From the NCBI GenBank assembly GCA_017462265.1, contig JAFTRN010000059.1, positions 1 through 64,000 on the forward strand: a stretch of 64,000 bases of DNA, given 5' to 3'. Positions 36,700-45,192 of this stretch are shown one piece after another. Each line of letters begins with the position of its first letter. The first letter of the stretch is position 1. This DNA comes from Coprobacter sp. (GTDB lineage: Bacteria > Bacteroidota > Bacteroidia > Bacteroidales > UBA11471). The notes beneath the pieces are model-generated. The model saw only the letters and a list, made by a program, of their open reading frames with translations, did no database searches and was not told the DNA's origin. The position numbers and the translations under genes were made by a program.

Positions 36700-37311
36700 T
36701 TAAGGTCTGGTAGTGAAATAATTATTATATATTTCAAGACCTTTCGGGGTGGCAATTCCTCTAATGTAGGTTTTGAATATTTCTTCAAAGGCCTCCATGA
36801 ATGTGAATTTTACCGTACATATCTCGTCGAGACTGAACAAAAAGTCGAATTCTGTCGCCAATAATTGTGAAAGAATGTCGCTGCGACAATCCATTCTGAT
36901 GACACCTTCGGCTTTTCCTTGTTCTATCACTGCCGCCATCTCTTGCGCTTGATATACTTTGTCGGTATCGAGCATACGCGCCACATTGGGGTGGTAGCGT
37001 TTCATATCCGAAAAGTAGTTGCGGTTGGCATTGCGCATACGTGCCCACGACGACATGAACGTCTCGAGCAGGAACTCCAACGCGTTACCGGCCGAGGAGG
37101 CAATTTTCAATGTCATCTGGGTTATTTCTTGCCGATTCCATGTGAGACACTCGAGCAACAGCTCATCTTTGTCTTTGAATGTCTCGTACAATGTGCGTTT
37201 CGAAATACCAACTTGTGATGCGATATAATCCATCGTGATAGATTTTATACCGTGTCGCAAGAATAGCGAAAAAGAGGTTTCAATAATTCGTTGTTTCAAA
37301 TCAGTGCTCAT
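36700..37311 (-). CDS. TetR/AcrR-family repressor
   Basis: A 203-residue regulator. The N-terminal helix-turn-helix has TMDYIASQVGISKRTLYETFKDKDELL (about 24-50); the C-terminal ligand domain is divergent, as is normal. It lies directly upstream of the tolC-adaptor-pump genes in the same direction and is likely their repressor, sensing a pump substrate. No perfect palindromic operator was recognised in the 258-base gap. Confidence 0.92.
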   Translation of the reverse strand: MSTDLKQRIIETSFSLFLRHGIKSITMDYIASQVGISKRTLYETFKDKDELLLECLTWNRQEITQMTLKIASSAGNALEFLLETFMSSWARMRNANRNYFSDMKRYHPNVARMLDTDKVYQAQEMAAVIEQGKAEGVIRMDCRSDILSQLLATEFDFLFSLDEICTVKFTFMEAFEEIFKTYIRGIATPKGLEIYNNYFTTRP

Positions 37312-37332
37312 CTCAGTTGTATTTTAAGGAGG

Positions 37333-37340
37333 CAAAGATA
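37333..37340 (-). promoter_or_regulatory. -7 box of the TetR gene
   Basis: TATCTTTG on the minus strand, 21 bases from the ATG. The -33 region is not clear. Confidence 0.55.
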
Positions 37341-37590
37341 CGTAGAAAACCCTAATTGTGTTAAATGTTTTCTCCTTTTCTTTATTTCATTACTGGAAAT
37401 ATGTGTTAAAATATGCAAATTGAGGCTTCGTCGCCAACTTTTAGAGGAATTTTCAGCATTATCACAGAGAAAAGTGGATAATATTGCAATTTGTCAGATA
37501 ATTTATCTATTTGCCGGCATAAAAACAGATATTTACCTGAATTGGCTTAAAAAAGTGCGATAATGTTAGGATATTTCAAATATTAATTCA

Positions 37591-37598
37591 TACCTTTG
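37591..37598 (+). promoter_or_regulatory. -7 box of the malic enzyme gene
   Basis: TACCTTTG followed by CCCCC, a common start context in this order. It predicts a leader of about 60 bases. The rest of the 355-base intergenic region is A+T-rich with no gene seen. Confidence 0.55.
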
Positions 37599-37666
37599 CC
37601 CCCAAATTGGTCGATATGTGATTATGTATATATATCGACAATGAATTTATTTTTATACAGAATAAA

Positions 37667-39970
37667 ATGCCAAAAGTAACGAAAGAAGCAGCCTTGCGCT
37701 ATCATAGCGAAGGTCGCCCGGGAAAAATTGAAGTAGTTCCCACAAAGCCCTACAGCACGCAGATGGATCTGTCGCTTGCTTATTCGCCCGGTGTAGCCGA
37801 GCCGTGTCTCGAAATCGAAAAAGACGCACAGAAAGCGTATGAATATACATCGAAAGGAAACCTTGTCGCGGTAATCTCTAATGGTACAGCCGTGCTTGGC
37901 CTTGGCGATATAGGCGCTCTTGCCGGAAAACCTGTGATGGAGGGTAAGGGTCTGCTGTTTAAAATATTTGCCGGTATCGATGTGTTCGATATAGAGGTCG
38001 ATGAGAAGGACCCTGAAAAATTCATTCAAGCCGTAAAGGCCATCGCGCCTACCTTTGGCGGAATCAACCTCGAGGATATCAAGGCACCCGAGTGTTTCGA
38101 GATAGAAAATCGCTTGAAAGCCGAGTTGGATATTCCGGTCATGCACGACGACCAGCATGGTACAGCTATTATATCGGGTGCCGGACTGTTGAACGCTCTT
38201 GAAATACAGGGTAAAAAGATCGAGGACGTTCGCTTGGTGGTAAATGGCGCCGGAGCTTCGGCCGTTTCGTGTACGAAACTTTATATCATGTTGGGTGTAA
38301 AACGCGAAAACGTGGTAATGGTCGATAGTAAAGGTGTTATCAACAGCAAACGTACCGACCTCAACGAGTCGAAGAAACAATTTGTTACTACTCGAGAAAT
38401 TTCTACCTTGGCTGAGGCCATGCAGGGTGCCGACGTGTTCCTCGGTCTCTCTCGCGCCGACGTGCTTACCCCCGAGATGGTGCAGTCTATGAACGATCGT
38501 CCCATTGTATTCGCACTTGCCAATCCCAACCCCGAAATAGCATACGACAAAGCCAAGGCTTCGCGTCCCGACTTGATTTTTGCTACCGGACGTTCGGACT
38601 ATCCCAACCAGATAAATAATGTATTGGGATTTCCTTATATATTCCGCGGTGCGCTCGACGTGCACGCTACCTGCATCAACGAAGAGATGAAGCTGGCGGC
38701 CGTATATGCTATTGCCGACTTGGCCAAAAAGCGTGTCCCCGATGTGGTAAATGCCGCTTATGGTCTCGAAAGCATCAGTTTCGGTCCCGAGTATATCATA
38801 CCGAAAGCTCTCGATCCCCGTCTGCTTACCACCGTGGCTCCGGCCGTAGCAAAGGCGGCTATCGAGTCGGGTGTGGCTCGTACCAAAATCGATGATTGGA
38901 CGGCTTATCAGACAAAACTCGAAGCCTTGATGGGTTACGACAACAAGATGTTGCGTAGCTTCACCGATATGGCGAAGAAAAATCCTAAACGGGTGGTATT
39001 TGCCGAGGCCAACCACGTGAATATGCTCACAGCGGCTGTTACGGCATATCAAGAGGGCGTATGTAAACCCATTTTGTTGGGTAATACCGACTATATCACA
39101 GGTAAAGCGCAAGAGTTGGGCTTGAATCTCGATGGTATAGAGATCGTCAATCTGCGTAGTGAGGAAGAGACCGACCGTCGCCATAAATATGCGCGAATCC
39201 TTGCCGACAAGCGCCAACGTGAAGGTTTCACACCCGATGAGGCCAAAGAGAAGATGTTTGACCGTAACTACTTTGGTATGATGATGGTAGAGTGTGGTGA
39301 TGCCGATGCGTTTATCACCGGTACATACACCAAATATACCGAGACCATACAGATTGCCAAAGATGTAATCGGTATCCGTGACGGTCATAACCATTTTGGT
39401 GCGATGCACATCATCACTACTCCTAAGGGTACCTATTTCTTAGCTGATACACTCATCAACCGCCACCCGGGAGTCGATACGCTTGTAGATATTGCCAAGT
39501 TGGCGAAAGAGACCGTGCAATTCTTTGCCCAAGAGCCCAAAATCGCCATGTTGTCGTATTCAAACTTCGGTGCAGACAAGACGGGAAGTCCTGCTATCGT
39601 GCACGAGGCCGTGGCTACGATGCAACGCGAATATCCCAACTTGGCTATCGATGGTGAGATGCAGGTGCATTTTGCATTGAACAAAGATTTGCGCGACCGC
39701 ACATTCCCCTTCAGCCGTTTGGCCGGACAAGATGTGAATACACTTATCTTCCCCAACCTCAGTTCGGCCAACTCGGCCTATAAGCTTCTCCTCGAGATGG
39801 GAGTTGGTAACTCTATCGGTCCGATACAGATGGGACTCAATAAGCCTATTCACTTCACCGATATCGAAAGTTCGCCTCGTGATATCGTAAACCTTACAAC
39901 GGTTGCCGTGGTCGATGCCATTGTGCAAGAAAAGATAGAAACCAAGCAGACAAAAACGATTGCCGAATAA
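37667..39970 (+). CDS. maeB: NADP-malic enzyme fused to phosphotransacetylase domain
   Basis: A 767-residue bifunctional-type malic enzyme. Residues 1-430 form the malic enzyme, with the Tyr-containing [12 protein letters not shown], the conserved Lys in [10 protein letters not shown], metal site [18 protein letters not shown] and HDDQHGTAI, and the NAD(P) loop [12 protein letters not shown]. Residues 435-760 form a phosphate acetyltransferase-like domain ([15 protein letters not shown]...[22 protein letters not shown]). In studied MaeB proteins this domain is regulatory, with acetyl-CoA feedback. It converts malate to pyruvate with NADPH formation. It is a single-gene transcript that ends in a strong terminator. 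Confidence 0.96.
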   Translation: MPKVTKEAALRYHSEGRPGKIEVVPTKPYSTQMDLSLAYSPGVAEPCLEIEKDAQKAYEYTSKGNLVAVISNGTAVLGLGDIGALAGKPVMEGKGLLFKIFAGIDVFDIEVDEKDPEKFIQAVKAIAPTFGGINLEDIKAPECFEIENRLKAELDIPVMHDDQHGTAIISGAGLLNALEIQGKKIEDVRLVVNGAGASAVSCTKLYIMLGVKRENVVMVDSKGVINSKRTDLNESKKQFVTTREISTLAEAMQGADVFLGLSRADVLTPEMVQSMNDRPIVFALANPNPEIAYDKAKASRPDLIFATGRSDYPNQINNVLGFPYIFRGALDVHATCINEEMKLAAVYAIADLAKKRVPDVVNAAYGLESISFGPEYIIPKALDPRLLTTVAPAVAKAAIESGVARTKIDDWTAYQTKLEALMGYDNKMLRSFTDMAKKNPKRVVFAEANHVNMLTAAVTAYQEGVCKPILLGNTDYITGKAQELGLNLDGIEIVNLRSEEETDRRHKYARILADKRQREGFTPDEAKEKMFDRNYFGMMMVECGDADAFITGTYTKYTETIQIAKDVIGIRDGHNHFGAMHIITTPKGTYFLADTLINRHPGVDTLVDIAKLAKETVQFFAQEPKIAMLSYSNFGADKTGSPAIVHEAVATMQREYPNLAIDGEMQVHFALNKDLRDRTFPFSRLAGQDVNTLIFPNLSSANSAYKLLLEMGVGNSIGPIQMGLNKPIHFTDIESSPRDIVNLTTVAVVDAIVQEKIETKQTKTIAE

Positions 39971-39984
39971 CAATCGACGTCTAT

Positions 39985-40027
39985 AACGAAGAAACGCCTC
40001 GCTATGATAGTGGGGCGTTTCTTCGTT
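39985..40027. terminator. Strong bidirectional terminator
   Basis: AACGAAGAAACGCC and GGCGTTTCTTCGTT form a 14-bp perfect stem with T- and A-rich flanks between the convergent maeB and pyrC stops. Confidence 0.92.
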
Positions 40028-40047
40028 ATTTATATAAAGAGTGCTTC

Positions 40048-41403
40048 TTAGTTCTCTTCCGGGGCGAAACGCAGTTCTCGTCCGCGACACGATGTCTCTA
40101 CTTTGCCATCGTGGTAAGCGATCACACCGTTGATAAATGTCGTATCTATCGATGCGGGGAACGTGTGGCCCATAAATGGGGACCAACAACATTTGGTGAG
40201 AATGTTGTCCGACGTTACGGTATAGGGTTTCCGGGGATCGATAAGTACCATATCGGCAAAATAGCCCGGGCGGATAAATCCGCGACGTTCGATGTGAAAT
40301 AGTCGGGCGGGGGCATGGCACATACGCTCTACGACCGTGGTAAGCGGTATCTCATCCGCAATCGATTTTTCGAGCATTACCTGTAGGGAATGTTGTACCA
40401 ACGGTCCTCCAGAGGCGGCTTCGAGACATGAGCCTTGTTTTTCGGCCATCAAATGCGGGGCGTGGTCGGTGGCGATAACATCGAGACGACCCGAGCAGGT
40501 GGCATCGAGCAACGCTTTGCGATCTTCCTCGGTTTTGATGGCGGGATTCCATTTTATAAGATTCCCATATCGTGCGTAGTCGGTATCGTTGAAGAACAGG
40601 TGATGCACACATACCTCGCCGGTAATGCGTTTGCTTTCGAGCGGACCATCACTCAGCAGGGATAGCTCACGAGCAGTCGATAAGTGCAACAGATGCAACC
40701 GGGCGTTGTATCGGGTGGCGAGTTCTACCGCTTCGGCCGATGAGGCGTAGCAAGCCTCGGCACTGCGTATCAGAGGGTGGTATTCTACTCCTAAGTCGGT
40801 GCCATATTTCTCGATATACATTTCGCGATTGGCTCGAATGATTTCCTCTTTTTCACAGTGCACGGCGATTATGGCCGGCGATTCGTCGAAGATGCGAGCG
40901 AGTGCAGTCGCATTATCGACCAACATATTCCCCGTAGAGGAGCCCATAAACAGCTTCACGCCACATACACGATGATAGTCGGCGGCGCGTATCACATCGA
41001 TATTGTCGTTTGTGGCACCGATATAAAACGAATAGTTGGCAAGAGAGGTCTGGGTGGCTCGGGCAAATTTCCATTCCAGCGCCTCGATAGTGGTTGTCGG
41101 GGGCTTGGTATTGGGCATATCCATGAATGAGGTCACACCACCGGCCACGGCGGCCATCGACTCGGTATTGATGTCGGCTTTGTGGGTGAGGCCCGGTTCA
41201 CGGAAGTGTACTTGGTCGTCGATAACACCCGGCAGCAACCATTTGCCCGTGGCGTCAATGACGGTATCTACATGATCTTCGATGTCGATATAGCTCTCAT
41301 CGGTGTAGATGGTCGATATGGTATCGCCCACAATGAGTACCGATGCTGCCATGCTTGTGCCCTCGTTTACGACAAGAGCGTTTTTTATGAGCAACGTTTT
41401 CAT
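40048..41403 (-). CDS. pyrC: Dihydroorotase (class I)
   Basis: A 451-residue amidohydrolase for the third step of pyrimidine synthesis. The active-site blocks are [27 protein letters not shown], the carboxylated-Lys segment [31 protein letters not shown] and ATDHAPH. The first metal motif, usually HxH in family members, is Gln-Val-His here. It follows the GT2 gene by 3 bases and is transcribed from the promoter ahead of that gene. A related amidohydrolase such as allantoinase is a less likely reading. Confidence 0.9.
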   Translation of the reverse strand: MKTLLIKNALVVNEGTSMAASVLIVGDTISTIYTDESYIDIEDHVDTVIDATGKWLLPGVIDDQVHFREPGLTHKADINTESMAAVAGGVTSFMDMPNTKPPTTTIEALEWKFARATQTSLANYSFYIGATNDNIDVIRAADYHRVCGVKLFMGSSTGNMLVDNATALARIFDESPAIIAVHCEKEEIIRANREMYIEKYGTDLGVEYHPLIRSAEACYASSAEAVELATRYNARLHLLHLSTARELSLLSDGPLESKRITGEVCVHHLFFNDTDYARYGNLIKWNPAIKTEEDRKALLDATCSGRLDVIATDHAPHLMAEKQGSCLEAASGGPLVQHSLQVMLEKSIADEIPLTTVVERMCHAPARLFHIERRGFIRPGYFADMVLIDPRKPYTVTSDNILTKCCWSPFMGHTFPASIDTTFINGVIAYHDGKVETSCRGRELRFAPEEN

Positions 41404-41406
41404 CGA

Positions 41407-42171
41407 TTAGACGGTCTTGTTTTTTTGCGGATATTTTTTGAACCAACTCGACATTTTCAGTCGTAATACGCCGAACACGGCTTCGCCGAATATACCACCA
41501 CTCATCTTGCTTACGCCCAATTCTCTGTTCACGAATATGATGGGTACCTCCTTGATGGTAAATCCGCATTTGTAGGCCGTGAATTTCATTTCTATCTGGA
41601 AGGCGTAACCTTTGAAGCGTATATTGTCGAGGTCGATGGTCTCGAGCACTTCTCGTCGATAACATTTAAAACCGGCCGTAGTATCGGCGATTTTCATGCC
41701 CGTCACGCAACGCACATATTTCGATGCGTAATACGACATGATGACACGTCCCATGGGCCAATTTACAACATTCACACCCGAGATGTAGCGTGAACCGATA
41801 GCCACATCGGCGCCCTCATTGGCGCAGGCATTGTAGAGCCGTAACAGGTCGTTGGGGTTGTGCGAAAAATCGGCGTCCATCTCGAATATGTAGTCATATC
41901 CGTGCGCAATAGCCCATTTAAAGCCGGCGATATAAGCCGTGCCGAGGCCCAATTTGCCTTTGCGTTCTACCAAATGCAGGCGGTCGGTAAACTCCTCGGC
42001 TTGCAATCTCTTCACGATAGCGGCCGTACCATCGGGCGAACCATCGTCGATAATCAATACATCGAACGCGTGCGACAAAGCGAATACCGCGCGTATAATG
42101 TTCTCTACATTCTCTTTTTCGTTGTAAGTGGGTATTATCACCACCCCATCCGATTTTTGCACTTCACTCAT
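41407..42171 (-). CDS. Polyprenol-phosphate glycosyltransferase (DPM1-like GT2)
   Basis: A 254-residue GT2 enzyme like polyprenol-monophosphomannose synthase. VIIPTYNEKENVENII is the nucleotide-sugar loop, DVLIIDDGSPDGTAAIV and IFEMDADFSHNP carry the acidic metal site, and GSRYISGV is the acceptor region. There are no C-terminal membrane helices, as in soluble DPM1. It makes a lipid-linked sugar (mannose in known members) used for protein or lipid glycosylation. It leads the pyrC operon. Confidence 0.92.
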   Translation of the reverse strand: MSEVQKSDGVVIIPTYNEKENVENIIRAVFALSHAFDVLIIDDGSPDGTAAIVKRLQAEEFTDRLHLVERKGKLGLGTAYIAGFKWAIAHGYDYIFEMDADFSHNPNDLLRLYNACANEGADVAIGSRYISGVNVVNWPMGRVIMSYYASKYVRCVTGMKIADTTAGFKCYRREVLETIDLDNIRFKGYAFQIEMKFTAYKCGFTIKEVPIIFVNRELGVSKMSGGIFGEAVFGVLRLKMSSWFKKYPQKNKTV

Positions 42172-42196
42172 AGCTTGAGGTATTGGTAAGTGGGTA

Positions 42197-42227
42197 CAAA
42201 GTTAAACGAATTTCGCATACAACAAAA
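42197..42227 (-). promoter_or_regulatory. Promoter of the GT2-pyrC operon
   Basis: Minus-strand TTTG (42224-42227), 19 bases, TAACTTTG (42197-42204): near-perfect. It gives a leader of about 20 bases. Confidence 0.78.
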
Positions 42228-42248
42228 CTTCCGCCCCACAAATTATCT

Positions 42249-42510
42249 GAAGCTGTTTAAATTTTATTTGGAGAAGATAGGCTGCACTCGCAGTGCAATT
42301 TGCAAACAAGTTTACATTGCGCTCGTTGGCTCTATCTTTCGAGATTATTTAAGGTGTATTTTGGAATGATTTTTTATCAAATTGCGCAGGTCGTAGCGGG
42401 CTACGTCCAAACGGTTTGACGAAAAAAGCGACCAAAAGAGCCTTAAAGAATCCGAAACCCTGTTTTTGAAGCCGTAATATTTTTTTCAAGAAAATTTTAA
42501 ACAGTTTCTC
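42249..42510 (+). repeat. Dispersed intergenic element, full-length copy B
   Basis: The reference copy, 262 bp. Left end GAAGCTGTTTAAATTTTAT and right end AAAATTTTAAACAGTTTC are imperfect inverted repeats. Inside are a hairpin block bounded by AAGATAG and CTATCTT, containing TGCACTCGCAGTGCA, and a second block with CGTAGCGGGCTACG. A conserved CCAAAAGAGCCTTAAAGAATCCG follows, then TTGAAGCCGTAATA. No frame looks coding and no transposase is present, so it resembles a non-autonomous element. No clear target duplication is visible. Confidence 0.88.
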
Positions 42511-42611
42511 AATCCTGTTTATTTGTTGAGCTTCCGTTTTACAACAGCGGGGCAACCGGCCACGAGGCTGTCGTCGGGCACATCTTTGGTAACAACACTC
42601 CCGGCTGCAAC
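42465..42611 (+). repeat. 147-bp direct repeat, left copy
   Basis: Identical apart from two substitutions to 44292-44438. It contains the right terminus of the dispersed element plus the last 31 codons of the acetyltransferase gene. The match ends at GCTGCAAC, directly where the 23-bp array starts. Confidence 0.92.
42519..42611 (-). pseudogene. Acetyltransferase 3'-end fragment
   Basis: Encodes on the minus strand only the C-terminal 31 residues ([20 protein letters not shown]... to the stop) of the sugar acetyltransferase that is complete at 44346-44906. The 5' part is replaced by the ATPase insertion. Confidence 0.85.
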
Positions 42612-42703
42612 AACTTACCGAATGAAAATACCACAACTCACCGAATAGATTAGCCACAACTTACCGAACAAAATCGCCATAACTCACCGAGTTTTTGCTC
42701 ATT
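42612..42703 (+). repeat. Four 23-bp direct repeats upstream of the ATPase gene
   Basis: The core AACTYACCGAA starts at 42612, 42635, 42658 and 42681, an exact 23-base period, with partly conserved linkers ending GCCA. The array lies between the duplicated acetyltransferase fragment and the -33 box at 42707. Exact phasing over about two helical turns suggests binding of a protein in series (operator or iteron-like). It is not a CRISPR: the linkers are only 11-12 bases. Confidence 0.85.
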
Positions 42704-42706
42704 TTC

Positions 42707-42738
42707 TTTGGTAAATTAAAATGCAAGTACTAATTTTG
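42707..42738 (+). promoter_or_regulatory. Promoter of the DUF4143 ATPase gene
   Basis: TTTG (42707-42710), 20 bases, TAATTTTG (42731-42738). It predicts a start near 42745, so the upstream ATG at 42721 cannot be used. Confidence 0.78.
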
Positions 42739-42756
42739 CTTCCAAAATATAAAGCT

Positions 42757-44031
42757 ATGGCAAAGTATAAACAGCGTATTTCGGATAGAATACTCAAGCA
42801 TAAAGTGCTTGGCAAGGGTGCGGTATTGATAGAAGGTCCAAAGTGGTGCGGAAAGACAACTACGGCAAAGCAGCTGGCGAAGAGCGTTCTTGACCTGGGA
42901 GATTCTTCTGTGTTGAAACAGAGTGCCCAACTTATAGAACTAAGTCCTAAAACATTGCTAGAAGGAAAGACACCAAGATTGATTGATGAGTGGCAAGCCT
43001 TACCTCTTATTTGGGATTCCATACGCAGTGAAGTAGATAAACGAGGAGAACCATCGCAATTTATTTTAACAGGCTCTTCGGTTCTACCAGAGGCTGATGA
43101 AACCATCCATAGTGGTACGGGCAGATTCGCCTATATCAAAATGAGACCAATGAGCCTTTATGAATCCGGTGAATCAAATGGCACAGTAAGCCTAACCGAC
43201 CTGTTTGAAGGGAAATCGTTTAATACGCAGAGTAATGAATTGACCATTGATGACATTGCTTATCTGACTTGCCGTGGAGGATGGCCTTGGGCAACATTAA
43301 TTCCGAAAGAGGTAGCCCTTGATCAGGCTTTTGACTATGTAGACTCGGTTGTCAATAGGGATATTCAGCGAGTTGACGGTGTTAAACGTAATCCGGAGAG
43401 AGCAAAATCATTGTTGCGCTCCTATGCGAGAAATATCTCACAGCCTATTCCATATTCAACAATCAGAAAGGATATGTTAGCCAATGACTCCAGTACATTG
43501 GACGAGGATACAGTTGCCGATTATGTAAAGGCTCTAAGGAAACTCTATGTCATAGAAGATTTAGCGGCGTGGAATCCGAATATTCGTAGCAAGGCTGCTA
43601 TTAGAACAAGTGATACACGACATTTTGTCGATCCAAGTATTGGAACAGCTTCATTAGGTCTCGGACCGCAAAACTTGATTAATGATCTGAAATCGTTCGG
43701 ATTCTTCTTTGAGGATATGGTAGTAAGGGACCTTCGTGTTTATGCAGAAGCATTGGACGGAAAGCTCTATCACTACAAAGATAGTACAGGCTTGGAGTGT
43801 GATACGGTTCTTCACAGACGCAATGGAAGCTACGCTTTATTAGAGGTGAAACTTGGAGGAGAAGTTAATATCAATGAGGGTGCTGCAAATATGCTTAAGC
43901 TTGCAGCGAACATTGATACGGACAAGATGCCTGCTCCATCGTTTATGGCAGTAATCATTGGAGTTGGCAAGTATGCATTCCGACGAAACGATGGCGTATA
44001 TGTAATTCCTATTGGTTGTCTCAAAGATTAA
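42757..44031 (+). CDS. AAA-type ATPase with DUF4143 domain
   Basis: A 424-residue protein. An N-terminal AAA domain has Walker A EGPKWCGKTTTA (about residues 23-34), Walker B RLIDEWQ, and a sensor-type ILTGSSVLP. A winged-helix/DUF4143 part follows, with the nuclease-like C-terminal segment GLECDTVLHRRNGSYALLEVKLGG (D-x-n-ExK pattern). This architecture is common in Bacteroidota and archaea; the cellular role is unknown, though a restriction-endonuclease-like domain and mobility have been proposed for the group. The gene has its own promoter, an upstream 23-bp array and a terminator, and sits between 147-bp direct repeats, so it looks like an inserted self-contained unit. Start at 42757 (MAKYKQRI). 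Confidence 0.88.
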   Translation: MAKYKQRISDRILKHKVLGKGAVLIEGPKWCGKTTTAKQLAKSVLDLGDSSVLKQSAQLIELSPKTLLEGKTPRLIDEWQALPLIWDSIRSEVDKRGEPSQFILTGSSVLPEADETIHSGTGRFAYIKMRPMSLYESGESNGTVSLTDLFEGKSFNTQSNELTIDDIAYLTCRGGWPWATLIPKEVALDQAFDYVDSVVNRDIQRVDGVKRNPERAKSLLRSYARNISQPIPYSTIRKDMLANDSSTLDEDTVADYVKALRKLYVIEDLAAWNPNIRSKAAIRTSDTRHFVDPSIGTASLGLGPQNLINDLKSFGFFFEDMVVRDLRVYAEALDGKLYHYKDSTGLECDTVLHRRNGSYALLEVKLGGEVNINEGAANMLKLAANIDTDKMPAPSFMAVIIGVGKYAFRRNDGVYVIPIGCLKD

Positions 44032-44066
44032 TAAATCATAGAAGACATACTATAAACAAGATTAAG

Positions 44067-44102
44067 GAATCGAAGGTTGTAATAACTTTCGATTCTTTTT
44101 TT
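44067..44102 (+). terminator. Terminator of the ATPase gene
   Basis: GAATCGAAGGTT and AACTTTCGATTC pair (one G-T) and are followed by a run of seven T. Confidence 0.88.
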
Positions 44103-44150
44103 GCTCACATTATAAACTTTAGCTCCTACACTTCGGCTATTCCTAAGTAT

Positions 44151-44297
44151 ATGGAATTATCAGCGAAGGAATATCGGCACTTGGTGCAGGAGATAGCACA
44201 CGAGACGGGCGCAAAGCGAGATGGAACGGGCAAGACCCTTATTGTGCCGCGTTGCCCCTTCTGCGGTAAGTCGGGAGGTAACTTCGGTATCTTTGAA
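44151..44297 (+). pseudogene. N-terminal fragment of a zinc-ribbon (primase-like) mobile-element protein
   Basis: The first 49 codons (MELSAKEYRHLVQEIAHE...) end in PRCPFCGKSGGNFGIFE, the first half of a CHC2/zinc-ribbon-type motif as in primases of Bacteroidales mobile elements. The second Cys pair and everything after are missing: the frame runs into the element terminus at 44292 and stops at 44327. It is a broken gene and a sign of mobile-element DNA at this spot. The precise family is uncertain. Confidence 0.5.
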
Positions 44298-44438
44298 GCT
44301 GTAATAATTTTTTCAAGAAAATTTTAAACAGTTTCTCAATCCTGTTTATTTGTTGAGCTTCCGTTTTACAACAGCGGGGCAACCGGCCACGAGGCTGTCG
44401 TCGGGCACATCTTTGGTAACAACACTCCCGGCTGCAAC
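44292..44438 (+). repeat. 147-bp direct repeat, right copy
   Basis: Matches 42465-42611 with two substitutions. Its first 43 bases are the right terminus of the dispersed element without the rest of it; the remainder is the 3' end of the intact acetyltransferase gene. Confidence 0.92.
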
Positions 44439-44906
44439 TATACAACGATTCCCTATCGTAACACCGGGGCATATAGTGACACCTCCGGCAATCCAACAAT
44501 CAGAGCCAATAGTTATAGGAAGAGAAGTTTCTTGGGGTAGCCTTCTTTGCAGATAATCTAATGGATGGTTGGGGGTATAAAATTGTGCATTAGGTCCTAT
44601 TTTTGTGTTGTCGCCAATGTGGATATAGGCCCCGTCTAACATCACGGCATTGTAGTTAATGAATACGTTTTCGCCTAATATAATACCACTTCCATGATCA
44701 CAATGAAAAGGGGGACATATCACAGTACTTTGAGGAATGTTGGGTATAAGTTCTTCTATTAATTCTCGATAGCCATCACTATGTATTGACATCATTCGCA
44801 ATTTTGCGCATATCTTTTGTGCGCGAGTAATGCTGTAGGAAATTTCATTATCGGCAAAGGTGTACATTTCCTTATTGCGCATTTTTTCAAATTCTGTCTT
44901 CATCAT
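44346..44906 (-). CDS. Maltose/galactoside-type O-acetyltransferase
   Basis: A 186-residue left-handed beta-helix enzyme that transfers acetyl from acetyl-CoA to a sugar hydroxyl. The N-terminal Mac domain (about 8-60) is followed by hexapeptide repeats (IILGENVFINYNAVMLDGAYIHIGDNTKIGPNAQFYT), the catalytic His in YTPNHPLD, and [45 protein letters not shown]. Complete and probably functional. ATG at 44903 or MRNKEMY (44882) are alternative starts. A TAAATTTG box lies just upstream. Its 3' 93 bases are duplicated at 42519-42611. Confidence 0.93.
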   Translation of the reverse strand: MMKTEFEKMRNKEMYTFADNEISYSITRAQKICAKLRMMSIHSDGYRELIEELIPNIPQSTVICPPFHCDHGSGIILGENVFINYNAVMLDGAYIHIGDNTKIGPNAQFYTPNHPLDYLQRRLPQETSLPITIGSDCWIAGGVTICPGVTIGNRCIVAAGSVVTKDVPDDSLVAGCPAVVKRKLNK

Positions 44907-44926
44907 GTTGTGTCATTAGGTAAATA

Positions 44927-44934
44927 CAAATTTA
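44927..44934 (-). promoter_or_regulatory. -7 box of the acetyltransferase gene
   Basis: TAAATTTG on the minus strand, about 20 bases before the ATG; GTTG about 19 bases further is a partial -33. Confidence 0.5.
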
Positions 44935-45007
44935 ACAATAAATTTGGTAAATTCAACCAACAAGTGCAGAAACTCCAATATGAAAACTCCAATAAGAAGT
45001 GCGAAAA

Positions 45008-45155
45008 AGTATTTTGGCCTAAAAATGCCATGAAAAACACCGAGGAGTAAGTTCCTGCGGTTTGACGAAAAAGGGGGCCAAAAGTGCCTTAAAGAGGCCG
45101 AAACTTCGTTGTTTGAAGCCGATGTTAATTTTTTAAGAAAATTTTAAACATCTTT
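45008..45155 (+). repeat. Dispersed intergenic element, copy G (right half)
   Basis: GTATTTTGG, CGGTTTGACGAAAAAG, CCAAAAGTGCCTTAAAG and TTGAAGCCGAT...AAGAAAATTTTAAACA follow the same order as in copy B. The left terminus and both hairpin blocks are absent. It ends shortly before the ncRNA promoter. Confidence 0.75.
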
Positions 45156-45179
45156 TAATAATATATCAGAAAGTATATC

Positions 45180-45187
45180 TATTTTTG
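45180..45187 (+). promoter_or_regulatory. -7 box of the structured RNA
   Basis: TATTTTTG, exact TAnnTTTG, placing the 5' end of the RNA near 45193. The -33 region reads TTTT, not TTTG. Confidence 0.6.
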
Positions 45188-45192
45188 CAGTG

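Noticed and set aside
37622-39409. 595-codon open frame on the minus strand
   Set aside because: It lies wholly antisense to maeB, whose malic enzyme and PTA motifs are intact; the antisense product has no recognisable domain and is a by-product of codon bias.
42249-42510. Target-site duplication around copy B
   Set aside because: Flanking bases (ATTATCT and TCAATCC) show no convincing direct repeat, so a transposition footprint cannot be claimed from this copy.
42349-42657. 102-codon frame sharing its protein with a frame at 44239-44499
   Set aside because: The shared protein arises because both frames read the 147-bp direct repeat antisense to the acetyltransferase; it is not a gene family.
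42612-42703. Possible CRISPR array
   Set aside because: Four copies with linkers of 11-12 partly conserved bases are not repeats plus unique spacers, and no cas gene is near.
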